Positions 22,793 through 34,142 of a stretch of DNA of 64,000 nucleotides are shown piece after piece. Position numbers and translations under genes: made by a program. This stretch comes from Megascapheus bottae. Lineage: Eukaryota > Chordata > Mammalia > Rodentia > Geomyidae. The DNA lies in the NCBI GenBank assembly GCA_024803745.1, contig JANJXV010000013.1:30236001-30300000 (forward strand), written 5' to 3'. A model generated the notes under the pieces. It had not been told where the DNA came from. It saw nothing but the letters and a program-made list of their open reading frames with translations, and did no database searches. The stretch's first letter is position 1, and every line of letters begins with the position of its first letter.

Positions 22793-22935
22793 GGCACACA
22801 TTTGTAACTCTTGTCTTGAATCCAAGATTTGAGGGCCATCTATGATTCACAATTGCAAGCTAGCTTAGGGAAGGAGAGAGAGGGAAAGGAAGATAGGAGG
22901 GAAGGAATGGAAGAAAGAGGGAGGGGTGAAAGCAG
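22793..22935 (+). mobile_element. Possible Alu-like head fragment with purine-rich tail
   Basis: CACACATTTGTAACTCTTGT (22796-22815), then GATTTGAGGGCCATCTATGA and AATTGCAAGCTAGCTTAGGG follow an Alu-like head. A GA-rich run to about 22935 follows. Weak. Confidence 0.4.
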
Positions 22936-23269
22936 AGAAATAAAGACTCCTTATTAATTAGCTTATTAAGGTTTGGTATAAATTTTAGTTCTGCTTAAAA
23001 CATACCAATTAATAATTAACAAATTATATATATATATATAAGTTTCAATGTTAATTTAAAAGGTACAGCTTTTTAAATAAAGGGTACAACCTTTATTGGA
23101 GAGATACATTTAATAATCCCATAGCTGGCCTAAGAGCACCCACCAATTAAGAAAGCGTTTAAGCTCAATATTTACAATATATAAAGAGTAGAAAGACATG
23201 GACATGGTAAACTTCTACTTATGAGTTATGAACTACAGACATTCCCCATTTCCTTCCCCCCTCCCCCTG
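22936..23269. other. Unrecognised sequence with (TA)n at 23026-23040
   Basis: No gene or repeat recognised beyond the short TA run. Confidence 0.4.
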
Positions 23270-23706
23270 CTTCCCTCATTTGTCATAATCAGTAGAAACT
23301 TTGGGCTCTCCTAGCAGAGATTTACAATCTAACAAAATCTAGATTCATATGGCTATATAGAATGATGCTAAATGAAAAGACCTCCAGGATATAGACACAA
23401 AAGCCATATAATGAGTGATTGTTGTCATTAATGTACTATGTTATATCTCATTGCTTTTTGCTGTCCCTTGGTTATCTCATATTGTTACAGTATTTCACCT
23501 AGTTATCTGATATATTGTATATATGCATATTTGGTTATTTGAAGTCGGATAGGGAAGGGAGGAAAACAAGATGAGGGGTTGGTTGGGAGGAGGGAAATGG
23601 GGACCAAGACACCAGAAAGGGTATCATTGTGTGTGAAGTAATGCACCTTCTCTCTGGTGAATATAATGTAACCCTTCTATTAATTAAAATAAAAATATAT
23701 AAAAAA
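23270..23706 (+). mobile_element. 5'-truncated L1 3' UTR
   Basis: Starts within the stretch TTCCCTCATTTGTCATAATC (23272-23291). Includes the block ATGAAAAGACCTCCAGGATA near 23371-23390, a G-rich segment 23557-23601 and the end ATTAATTAAAATAAAAATAT. Same family as 17479-18403. Confidence 0.9.
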
Positions 23707-24029
23707 TCCCATGTCATTGAGATTTGGTTCTAATGAAACCTCATGAAATCAAAATACATTTCCTATTCAATGAAAATATTAATAAGATATATGGTTAGAT
23801 GCTCCACTTGATTATTTGACAATTATATAATTCTGTCTTGGATCGTCTCTTAAATTATGTGTGTTTTTCTTCTTGTATATAATCATGGGATCAATAACAA
23901 ACAGATAGTCCCCAGTAGGAAAGGCTTAGAGTATGTGCTATATTTGATGATGGATATAGTCCTAAAATAAGTCAGCAAGGGTGTTTTTTGGAATGCATAT
24001 ACTTTGTAACTGAAGAAAATAAATACTTA
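23707..24029. other. Unrecognised AT-rich sequence
   Basis: No gene or repeat recognised. Confidence 0.4.
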
Positions 24030-24220
24030 AGCTATAGGTATATTGTAGGTCTGAGGTCCTTGTATGGCTTGTGTAGATTTTCTCCCACTCTGTGGGCTTT
24101 CTGTTTAACTTGATATGTCTTTTGCCATACAGAAGTTTTGCAATTTAATGCAGTCCCATTTGTCCAAACTTTCTTTAATTTGTTGTGTTTCTAGGCCTGT
24201 ATTAAGAAAGACAAATAATT
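24030..24220 (-). mobile_element. Old L1 ORF2 fragment
   Basis: The plus strand has GATTTTCTCCCACTCTGTGG (24077-24096) and TTTGCCATACAGAAGTTTTG (24121-24140), antisense to a recognised L1 ORF2 region. Confidence 0.8.
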
Positions 24221-24245
24221 CTTGCAAGAATGATTTAATATGAAG

Positions 24246-24452
24246 GGCCGGGAGTTTGGCCTAGTGGTTAAAGTGCTTGCCTAGCATCCACGAAGACCCG
24301 GGTTTGATTCCTCGGTACCACATATATAGAAAAAAAGCCAGAAGTGGTGCTGAGGCTCAAGTGGTAGAGCTCTAGCCTTGAGAAAGTCCAAGGACAGTGC
24401 TCAGGCCCTGAGCTCAAGCCCAGGACTGGCAAAAAAAAAAAAAAAAAAAAAA
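24246..24452 (+). mobile_element. IDL-Geo SINE with perfect 20-bp target duplication
   Basis: Near-consensus dimer: GGCCTAGTGGTTAAAGTGCT (box A, 24257-24276), GGTTTGATTCC (box B), GGCTCAAGTGGTAGAGCTCT (Geo, 24354-24373), AAGCCCAGGACTGGC, then about 24 A. AAGAATGATTTAATATGAAG occurs at 24226-24245 and 24453-24472 without mismatch. A recent insertion. Confidence 0.97.
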
Positions 24453-24472
24453 AAGAATGATTTAATATGAAG

Positions 24473-25462
24473 ATGCATAAGTACCATTCACATGTAAATA
24501 CAAAGAAAAATATAACATAATCATATCAACAGATGCCATTGGAGGAAAAAAGAAGATAGGGTATGCAAGATATGTATATATCATAATGAGTGGGAGAAAA
24601 CTGAAAAAAAATTACAAAAAATGAGGAGAAAGCTATTTTTACTCAGTGTAATGCTTCAATACGTAGATTGATTTTGAAAGAAAATGAAGAAACTAGGGTA
24701 TAAATAGAGAAAATGACAAATTATCCATATTGGTTAATTCTGAGATCCTGTACCTAAAAGAATATAGAACTTCTAATAAAAAAACTCTCAGGCCTGATCA
24801 TTTTAGGTGCTTATTTATTAATTTATTCATTTGTGCATTAGTTCTACTTTGCACATATGACAAAATATACTTTGTTTTTCTAAACTTCACCTATTTCACT
24901 CAAAATGGCTTTGTCACTAAAGCAGACAGGATTTCAATAGAACATTTACCAAATATTGTCACCTGGTTCTTGGCAAGATGTTGCTTGGAAGAAAATACAC
25001 CCTCTTCAACAAATGGTTCTAGAAAAACTAAATATCCATGAACCTAAGACTAATATTAGATATGTATCTACGTGGCAAAAAATCAATTTATTCAAAGAAA
25101 AGTATATAGAGCCTGAATCTTAGTTGTATCAGAAAAAGAGGAAAAAACACAATACAAGATATACAAACTATGTTTTGTATAACATTGCTCAGGAGATAAA
25201 AGCAATAAGTGTAAAGGTATTATTTCTCAAATTAAAACCTCCATATCAAAAGAGTTATCAGAATGAAAGAGAAAAAAATCTTTGTTCTCCCCACTATATG
25301 AAAGAACACTAATATTATATCTATACATATGTATCCATTAAATATCAAAAACAAAACAAAATTTAATCAATTATTTATGACAGAAACTCTTTTAAAACTT
25401 GAACCACTGTTCAGTAAAAGAAATAGTGTCTTCAAAATTAATCTTAAAATACAAACAAATCA
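24473..25462 (+). mobile_element. Old L1 ORF2 remnant, upstream part
   Basis: TAACATAATCATATCAACAG (24512-24531) resembles the RT-domain coding segment for NIIIS-D. TTCAACAAATGGTTCTAGAA (25004-25023) and AAATATCCATG resemble a later ORF2 part. Diverged and gapped; open frames at 24730-25041 and 25124-25312 are decayed remnants. Continues at 25735. Confidence 0.65.
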
Positions 25463-25666
25463 GGGCCAGGAGTTCGGCCTAGTGGTAGAGTGTTTGCCTA
25501 GCATGCAAGAAGACCCGGGTTTGATTCCTCGGCACCAAATACATAAAAAACAAAATTTGGAAGTGGTGGTGAAGCTCAAGTGGTAGAGCTCAATTACTAG
25601 AGTTCTAGTCTTGAGAAAGTCCAAGGACAGTGCTTAAACCCTGAGCTCAAAACCAAGACTGGCAAA

Positions 25667-25668
<2 letters not shown>
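25463..25668 (+). mobile_element. IDL-Geo SINE with duplicated Geo box A segment
   Basis: Left monomer 25463-25545 (AGTTCGGCCTAGTGGTAGAG), box B GGTTTGATTCC. The Geo half contains GCTCAAGTGGTAGA (25574-25587) immediately followed by the related GCTCAATTACTAGA (25588-25601), a tandem duplication. The tail merges into a TA repeat. Confidence 0.9.

Positions 25669-25669
<1 letters not shown>

Positions 25670-25707
<38 letters not shown>
25670..25707. repeat. (TA)n microsatellite at SINE tail
   Basis: About 18 TA units directly after the A tail of the SINE. Confidence 0.95.
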
Positions 25708-25710
<3 letters not shown>

Positions 25711-25734
25711 TCATTGAGAATGTTTTTACCACCA

Positions 25735-26335
25735 TCTCAAACCAACAATAATAAAAAATACTGGCAAGAATATTGGGTGTGTATGCTATTCTTGGGAATG
25801 TAAAGTAGTAGGAACTATGGAAATCAATGTGGAGGTTCTTTAAGAAATTAAAACCAGAGCCATAAAGAAGCTATGCCAATCTTAAGTATATAGCCAAAAT
25901 AATGTATACACAGCAGGGATTCCTGCACATCCACATTTAATGCAACACTTTTTCTAAGCAGCCTACATACCTGCTGGCAGATGAATAAATGAAATGTTAT
26001 ATGTGTATACATTGGAGACAAATTCAATCATGGATGAAATAAATTATGTTGTTTTCATGGAAATGCACAAAACTGGAAGTTATTATATTAAGTGAATCAA
26101 GTCACACTTGGAAAGGAAATTGCACGCTGTCTATTATATAGGTTTCTAGCATTTAAAATATTCAGGACAGAACATTAAACAAGTGTCTTTTTGGAATTAC
26201 TAAGGAACTAGAGTGAAAAGGAATGAACAGCAGGAGGGGACAGTATAGGAAATAAAATGAAGTTCATTATATACATAAATGGAAATGCCATATGGGAAAA
26301 GACTAAGTGTAACAAAACAGTCATATTTATGAATA
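25735..26335 (+). mobile_element. Old L1 ORF2 3' end and 3' UTR
   Basis: Collinear with L1: GAACTATGGAAATCAATGTG (25812-25831), ACATACCTGCTGGCAGATGA (25965-25984) and TATTATATTAAGTGAATCAA (26081-26100). Downstream part of the copy at 24473-25462. Confidence 0.75.
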
Positions 26336-26640
26336 AGTTTAAAATTCAAATTATAAACATAATACATTTCTAAAATGTAGAAAATACATGCACAAAATAA
26401 GGATTATTTTCTTACTAATGGAACAAAAGAAGGAAAATAGTAGAGACTATGGAACAATTGGCAAAATTTAAAATATTTTATGAACATGCTGCAGTTGTTG
26501 ATGTCACCTTCATGAAATAAGAAAATCATGGTTGATTCAATAATACCCTCAATGAATATAACATATTATTTCACATAACAAAAAATAATTGTATCTTACT
26601 AACTGTTTAGGTTACGGATGATAGCAGACAATTAAACACA
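26336..26640. other. Unrecognised AT-rich sequence
   Basis: No gene or repeat recognised. Confidence 0.4.
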
Positions 26641-27290
26641 ATGAAGAAATTGTTCAAGCCAGTAATTTTTTGGCAGGCTTTAATCACTCTTCACATAATG
26701 AACAAGGTGTTCGTGTGTTCTGCCCGGAATATTAGCATCAGTGTCCTTATTTGTCCAGTTTACTAACATTAGTATTTTCCTCACATTTTGAAGCAGAAGG
26801 TATTAATTTGCTGTTAAATTAATGAACTGCAATTTATCAAATTGGAATCACCTAGTGTAGTTTTTTTATATATTTGCCTGAAGAATAATAAAAGGTAATT
26901 TTGTTAAAACTCCAATAAGAATCCAGCAAGTTGATGCAAAAAAAAGAGATCTGTTTTTAATCACCGCAGTCACTCAGCATGTTTCGGGGGTAAATTAGCT
27001 TGGAGTTTCTCATCAGAATATCCAGGAAACCTGGCAGGTGTTCAGGTTTTAATTAGGTATGTTAGGGCAAAAATAGCCTCAGCATCATTATGGACAAACT
27101 TTTCCCTTAAAAAATCACAGCAAAAATTTATGATACTTAATTATTGCTCTGGCTATAAGCTGCTTCTTGAATCATAATGGTAGATATTGCCTGGTAGAGT
27201 TTTGTATTAGCATGTAAAGTCACTGACAATAAAATCATGCTAATATTTAATGCAATGCAAGTACATATTTCCATTAAAATCTGCTACATT
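26641..27290. other. Repeat-free block, candidate conserved non-coding element
   Basis: No SINE, L1 or simple repeat. Several homeodomain-like cores sit close together (GTTAAATTAATGA near 26815, TTTTAATTAGG near 27046-27056, ACTTAATTATTG near 27136). A less AT-rich centre, CATGTTTCGGGGGTAAATTA, lies at 26979-26998. Such composition is typical of distal enhancers, but this is inference; no alignment was possible. Confidence 0.35.
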
Positions 27291-28287
27291 TGTTTCTTTA
27301 AAACAGCAACTTCTGTGATTTCTTCTCTTTGGTATTTACCTTTGCTCTTCATTTTAAGATACTGAACTAGTATCTCTTTTCAAAATTTCTGCTTCAAAAA
27401 AAGTCCCTATCTTTTCAAAGCTTTATCATTTTATCAGAAAGTTTTCAAGTGATATATAAGTATACCACATATCATACCATAATCACATATATCACATCTG
27501 TATGTATCCCAATAATCACAATAGATTATGGCAACCTTTAAAATTAACCCATGCTTGCTTACCACTGGATAATTTACATTTTGAAGTTGTTCATGCCCCC
27601 TTTTCAGCAATTTATAACATCTCTAAACTGCACCAATTGTGGAACTCAGTTATAAATTGGCTTCTGTACAATCAGTTTGGAACATTGTAGATAAGAATTG
27701 CTTTACATGTTATGTTAGGATATGCTCAACCATTAGATTGAATTATTTTACAGGCTTTTGTTCTTATTTAAATTCAACAAATCTTACATAAATGTCCAGC
27801 TTCCTGATATGGGTCTTATCTGTCTCTACAAACATAATTGTAAACTTAAAATTGATGCAAGCATAGGTAGTGTGTGATTCTGACACTTTCTATGAAAATC
27901 TACACAGTAATATAGATTGGTGCCAGACAGTCACCTACACTTAACTGTGCACTAAAATACCTTATTTTGCTTAAATTTTACTCATCCTCTAGAAATTGTT
28001 GAGTCTTGCTCCAAATTTTATATACGATTGTTTTAAACTGACCCTGGTTTTTATGTAGCCTGTGACTGGGTTAAAACACATGAGCCCCGTGGTGATTTAG
28101 CATTCAATAAATCTTGAAGGAAAACTAGAAAATTCATCAGAACCAAAAAAATGTCTATTTTTAATCTGGAAATTACTGAAGGAGTTGATGCATATATATG
28201 ATTTGCTAAATTTGTAATATTTTAGGTTTTTGCTTGACAGTTCAAATTCTGATAACTATTTTTATTTTACTTTTAATTTTTATATTT
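27291..28287. other. Repeat-poor, gene-free interval
   Basis: No gene or repeat recognised. Confidence 0.45.
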
Positions 28288-28448
28288 TTCCAGTCCTTTG
28301 GCTTGAACTCAGGGCCTGGGCAATGACTTTTGGCTTTTTCCTCAAAGCACCACTTCTGGCTTTTCTATGTATGTGACACTGAGGAATCAAACCTGAGTCT
28401 TTATGCATGTTAGACAATCACTTTACCACTACTACAAACTCCCAGTCC
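28288..28448 (-). mobile_element. IDL-Geo SINE, shortened
   Basis: Minus strand. Geo complement GGCTTGAACTCAGGGCCTGG (28300-28319), linker complement, left monomer complement to ACTACTACAAACTCCCAG. Internally shortened in the Geo half (CTTTTTCCTCAAAGCACCAC). Confidence 0.8.
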
Positions 28449-31364
28449 TACATATCTCTTCTAAGAATCATCTCGCAGTAGCATCAGGTAAAATATTTTA
28501 TATAACATATTATTATATAATATATATGTATATAAAACATGTAACAAGTTACATTTCAGAAATTTGGTCAGAAAGAATTGATGCATCCAACAGTTAAAAA
28601 AACTTCATGTTTAAGGTGATTTCTATATATCTGGCTACCAGCAACTGCTATTTTCATAGATGGTTTACTTATCCATGGCAACTGTTGGATAGACATGTGA
28701 TTTCTGTTTTTAAAATTATATATCTGTTGTCCAATGTAGTAACAGACATATATTTTTTAAATATTCCTGGTTGCATAAAATAAATGTTGTGGACAGGGCC
28801 TTGTGAAACCTCTGTTGAACTACCTATGGATTGCTGGTAGTTCCTCTTGCTGAATCTGTTCATTAATAACCTGTAATTGTAGTGACAGTCTCTAGCATAT
28901 TGCCACAAGCATTATCCAAAGTCAGTTTGGCAGTAGAAAGGTACTCCATTGAATAGCAGACCAATGCTTTGGTAGAGAAGAATTGTGGTGTGTGTTACTT
29001 ACCACTGTGTGCTATTCTAAAGGATAAAGTTTCTCAAACAATACTTTTCTCACAAGATGTCTCAATTTCTTGAAGCACTAATTTTGTGTTGCAGGTTATG
29101 TATACTATCAAGGCAAGTATTAGTTGGGGAAAATAAAAGCCTGTATACCTGTAGGTTTTAATGTTACAATGCACAATTTATTAAAGTCCAAAATGTAAGA
29201 AATATGCTGAAGAATACAAGTGTTTTGCATGTTACTATATCACCATGCTTTGAACAAATCCTAGGCTAAAATAACTTAAAAGAAATTTTTGTAGTAAGAG
29301 AAATTCATAAGCAGAAGTATTCTACATTTTAAAATCATTTTCACAGCAGTGAGTTTAACACAAATATCATTGCCTCTAGCATATCTTGTCTCGTTCCAAA
29401 TAAACAAGCCCTTTGGGACTCTATAAATTAGATTTTAGTGAATACTGAGAAATGCTTTTATGTACAATGGTAGAATGCAATAAAGTGATCTAGTAACTTA
29501 CCCTACTATAAGTCACATTACAGGATGAAGTGTTCTTCTTTCTAAAAAAAATAATTTATTCATGTTTGTAGTCTAAAATAGAATGATAATGAATATGGAA
29601 ATTTACTAGCATTAGTTTTAAAATTTACAATATTAATGTTATTTGGATATTAAGCAAGCATAAATTTATTTTCATACACATACATGTATATTCCTTGTGA
29701 TCATATTATATATATGATCACATTTTTATGAAAACTGCACTTTAAGTGTTAGAAATTTACTAATGAGTTTCTCAACTATAGGATTCAGTCATATCATGCC
29801 AGTTATTAGAAACAATGTAAAAAAAGAAAACAATAAATCCTTCAGGTATATCTGAAGCACCTTGATAAAGTTCCCTTTTAAACTATATAATAGTGTTTTA
29901 AGTAGTTCTTCCTTCAAGCAAATAATAATTAGGTTATAGAAAACGTTCTGCTTATAAGTTCATCCACAGCTAATTTGAAGATATTCCTAATCAATTATTA
30001 CATTATAGGATAAGTCCATCTTTATTTGGGTAACAGAAAAGCAGAGAAAAGAGTGCAGTTCAGAGACTTAGAAAACAGCTGTTAACTAAGGGGTCTTCTC
30101 AACTTAATGTTAAAGAAAGAATATAAGTGTTCCTTAAAAACATAGAAGAAAGCAAATAAGTGTCTTGAGGCAAAATGAGAGGCATTCCAGATAAAATTGT
30201 ATTTGTCTTGAAAATCAGTTATTGTACATAACTACTCAATGTGTTAGTAATCCAAGTAGTTCACTCACATTTTTAGAATTGTTTTTCTGGAATATAAAAC
30301 TTTAAAACTTGTTTATTTTAGTCTCTTTTCTTTTACCTTATTCTCCATTCAGTCACATGACTCTCCATCAGCATTTTTTATGGAAAACTAGAATGCAAAC
30401 TCATATATTGTGGTCCAGCTCCATAGTAAAATAATCTCTCATCTACTTCTCCTTTATTTATATTTATCAGTCTTAATTATCTCATTACACTATGATGCAC
30501 TATGGTACTTTTTGAGAGACAAGGATTGCGAATTTTCTATTATCTCAATGGTTGTGACAAAGTTTGGAATTTTTATTCTTCAGTTAAATATGAGAATAGG
30601 ACTTCCCCAATTCCCTCTCTTTCATAGGAAACAAAGCAGAGGGTAGCTTATTCCTGTTGTCCATGCAGTGGTGCCAGTTCATTATTGATTCCTACAGACA
30701 TTCCCTGCCTTCCTCTGATAGAGAGCTATGTCTTGTCAGCACCATCATGGCCAAAACTACAAAGACTCTGACATGTACCTAGCTACATGTAGGTAAATAA
30801 ACCTGCCATAGTTTTATGAGTGTTCTTAGGCGCCTCAAGATATAAGAATAATTTTATGCTCATATTGATAGCAATATCCATAATATTGAATTGTTTTGTC
30901 TTTGTTCAAATCCCAGTGCCAACAGAGTTACACAAAAAGGATCAGGTGACATAAATCAATGTAATAGGTTGAATTATAGGAAAAGAACTTGAGCTTCAGA
31001 AATCTAAGCCATATATAACAGTAGGTAATATGCTTGTATTTTATTCGGAAGAGGTACAGCCTCTAATTTTCAAAATTCTTCCATATATATATATTTTTTA
31101 AAGGAAAGTAGGAGAAGTTTGTGTTGTGATCATACAGTATGAAAAAATATGTGAGCCATGAAGAAATGTCTCATTGGAACAGAGAAACTTTATGAGAACA
31201 AGGTGCTGGTTGAAAGGGCACCTTGATGCTTATGTAGATAGCAAACAGAAGTGCTTAGAGCTTGTGATTAGATAAACCTTCTCCTGAGGTTGAAAAAAAC
31301 TAATGAGAATTGTAGAAATCTACAAAGCCTGTAGCATTAATTTTAGTCTAAACATTAAACGATT
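28449..31364. other. Long repeat-poor, gene-free interval
   Basis: About 2.9 kb without recognised SINE, L1 or exon. TA-rich patch at 28500-28535; palindrome at 29696-29722. AT-rich throughout. Confidence 0.45.
29696..29722. repeat. Short perfect palindrome (11-bp arms)
   Basis: TGTGATCATAT and ATATGATCACA are perfect inverted copies around a 5-base TA centre. It may extrude as a hairpin but has no assigned function. Confidence 0.85.
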
Positions 31365-31380
31365 AAGATTGTAACAATCA

Positions 31381-31635
31381 TGCTGTCCCTTGGTTATCTC
31401 ATATTGGTATAGTATCTCACTTTGTTATCTGATATATTGAATTTATTTGTATTTGGATATTTGAAATTTGATAGGGAAGGGGGGAAAACCAAGATGGGTG
31501 GGGGATGTGGGGGGGGGGAGGGAAATGGGTACCAAGACATGTGAAAGGGTATCAATGTATGTGAATTAATGAACCTTCTATATGGCAAATATCATGTAAC
31601 CCTTTTACTAATTACAATAAAAAAATTTTTTTAAA
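31381..31635 (+). mobile_element. 255-bp L1 3' UTR insertion with perfect 16-bp target duplication
   Basis: Starts TGCTGTCCCTTGGTTATCTC, carries the G-rich block with a run of 10 G at 31509-31518, and ends TTACAATAAAAAAATTTTTT. AAGATTGTAACAATCA is at 31365-31380 and 31636-31651 without mismatch. Extremely 5'-truncated member of the recent L1 family. Confidence 0.96.
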
Positions 31636-31651
31636 AAGATTGTAACAATCA

Positions 31652-32279
31652 CTAGAAAATTTTGTCACTGTCAGCATAAGAATTGAAAGGCCACAGCTGC
31701 CACCCTATCCCTGTGCCATCTATGTCAAAAATGGCTGTATTTTGTCCTAGTCATAAGCCAGCACAAATTTTGCCAAGACGGCTGTTCTGAGTCTTACCCA
31801 GCTTTCAGATTCAATTGACCCTTCCGCAAATATTGGTAATCATAAATATTTTTGAAATGTTTCCAGACAGTGAATTGCTCAAATTTTGAAATTTGGACAC
31901 AACATTGGGCTTGATGGAAACATGTTACTTTGCACAATTGCTGAGAACTACTGACCTCTAAAATAGACTCTGGACAACTGTCAAAATCAATGCCTATTCC
32001 TGTGTGGGGTCCTGAGCATAATCCAAACCTGACAAATTTTCTTATACAAATTGTCGAATTGCAGTCATTTTAACACTTGAACATTAGAGGTGTTTTCTCT
32101 CTATGCACTTAGTTATATTAATATATTACTTTAGATTCTAGTTTTTGTTCATATCATGTACATTTTGTTCATATCATATAAATTGAATCAGTAAATATTT
32201 TAAATTTTCAAAATGATATTATAGTTACATTTTATAAAATTCAACACACTGTCATCTATACATCCTTTAAGTAATAACA
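31652..32279. other. Unrecognised sequence
   Basis: No gene or repeat recognised. Confidence 0.4.
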
Positions 32280-32295
32280 ATTAAGTATATCTTTT

Positions 32296-32522
32296 TGTGT
32301 GTGTGTGTCATGGAGATTGAACTCTGCCTGAGCACTGTCCCTGAGCTCTTCAGCTCAAGGCTACTGCCCTACCCTTGAACCAAATCTCACTTCCAATTTT
32401 TTAGAGATTAACTGGAGATAAGTGTCTTAGTCCTTTTGTGCCTAGGCTGGCTCTGAACCATGATCCACAGATCTCAGCCTCCTGAGTAGCAAGGATTACA
32501 GGTGTGAGTCACTGCACCTGGC
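32296..32522 (-). mobile_element. Alu-like/Geo SINE with target duplication
   Basis: Minus strand. Geo end complement GAGCACTGTCCCTGAGCTCT (32329-32348), linker complement GATTAACTGGAGATAAGTGT (32405-32424), head complement TCTCAGCCTCCTGAGTAGCA (32472-32491). ATTAAGTATATCTTTT (32280-32295) and ATTAAGCCTATCTTTT (32523-32538) flank it, with two differences. Confidence 0.9.
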
Positions 32523-32538
32523 ATTAAGCCTATCTTTT

Positions 32539-33389
32539 ATTGGTCAATACTCATTTGAATCAAGGTAAATTAAATTATTTTTATATTTTGATCCTCAGTG
32601 TTGAAAGTAAAATATAAAACTTAGCTGTATAACATGGAAATCAACAACTACTCTTTGAAATGTGAGAATGAGAATTAATTAATTAAATATAACAATGAAA
32701 TTTCTCAAAGTCCATGCATGCTTCTATTGAATTATCACAGAAAAAGTCTCTTATATAATTAACACACAGTAATTGAATTGAAATATTGAGAAGATGTGGA
32801 AATTCTGTCAGTGCCCTGAACTCGTTATGCTTTGACAAAGGCTAATTAATAGAAACATCTTGAAACTGCCTCCACCAAATGTTGGTTTTGTTTTTTTTTT
32901 CTCGTCTTTCTCCATATTTTGTGTACTCTGGAAATACTGGCAGCTTCAGCTCTTAATATCCTTTGCCACTTCTAAACTAGTTTGGTATATATGATATGAT
33001 TCATGGAAATCATTTACACATAATTCAGATGCTTTGTTATTTTTTGTGGGTCTTGACATCTGCCAGAATATCTATATTCTATAATTAAGACCTACCAATT
33101 TTGGAACCAGATCTCTATCTCTATTTTATGTGAAATAGAGTAAGAGTTGCTAATAAGGACTCTTATAATGTTTCTTGTCATTAACCCATATAGGTACATT
33201 TAATTGTATCTACACTTGAAACTTTCTACAGAAGTCTGTGATATGCTTTTGTTTCAGGTGACATATAAACATGTACTCACAGTCTGAGTTTTTTTCAAGG
33301 TTTCACTCATTATTTGACAGTTTAGCACAGTTAGCTCTCAGCCTTGTTGCTTAACAATGGCCCTGTGAATAAATGGTGATGTTAATATA
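32539..33389. other. Unrecognised sequence
   Basis: No gene or repeat recognised. Poly(T) at 32888-32900. Confidence 0.4.

Positions 33390-33473
<84 letters not shown>
33390..33473. repeat. (CT)n microsatellite
   Basis: 84-bp pyrimidine-only run of CT units with single CC interruptions near 33393 and 33458. Confidence 0.97.
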
Positions 33474-33486
33474 GTCTGTACTAAGA

Positions 33487-33620
33487 ATGAATGCTAGTCT
33501 TGATGAAAGGAGCTCAGTGAAACCAACTAGGCCTTGAGTTCAAGCCCCATGGCAGAAAAAAAAAATAAACAAAAAGAAAGGAAAGAAGGAAGGTAGAAAG
33601 GAAGAAGGAAGGAAGGAAGG
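33487..33620 (+). mobile_element. Geo-monomer fragment with (AAGG)n tail
   Basis: GCTAGTCTTGATGAAAGGAG (33493-33512) and GGCCTTGAGTTCAAGCCCCA (33530-33549) match the last part of the Geo monomer in the Alu-like/Geo SINE. An A-rich tail has become an AAGG repeat to 33620. Confidence 0.65.
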
Positions 33621-33902
33621 GAATTATTTATCTTTGTTTTTCCAAGTAAATTTGTGACTATATCATTTCCAAATTTTCATTGTCAAAGATAGACAATGTT
33701 AAAGATATATTTATTGTAGATGATACTGATTTACTTAAAATGGATAGAATACTGTCCAAAACAGTATTGCCAGAAACGTATTGTCCCTGTACATTTTTAC
33801 ATATGGTAAATATTTAAAAGACTTCACTTTAATATATAGAATGCATTTTAAGAATTTAATATGGATAATTCAAACAATAAAACAAAACCAAATCAAAACA
33901 GG
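33621..33902. other. Unrecognised AT-rich sequence
   Basis: No gene or repeat recognised. Confidence 0.4.
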
Positions 33903-34142
33903 TCAGTACGAGTGTTTTACTCCGGTAATCGTGGCTGCTCAGGCGACTGGAATCTGAAGGCTCAAAGGCAGGCCAGGCATAAAAGTTCATGAGATTCCTA
34001 TATTCAACTAGTTGGCAAAAATCTGTAAGTGGAAATGAGGCTAAGTCCATAGAGTACCGTTCTTAAGATAAAAATAAACAAAAACATAGAAACCCAAAAC
34101 AAGAGCTCAATGCCTTGAATTCATGTTTCAGTACCAGCATTC
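33903..34142 (+). mobile_element. Alu-like/Geo SINE, old
   Basis: Head GGTAATCGTGGCTGCTCAGG (33924-33943), GAATCTGAAGGCTCAAAGGC, linker, Geo half with GAGGCTAAGTCCATAGAGTA (34038-34057) and CTTGAATTCATGTTTCAGTA. Many mismatches. Confidence 0.7.
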
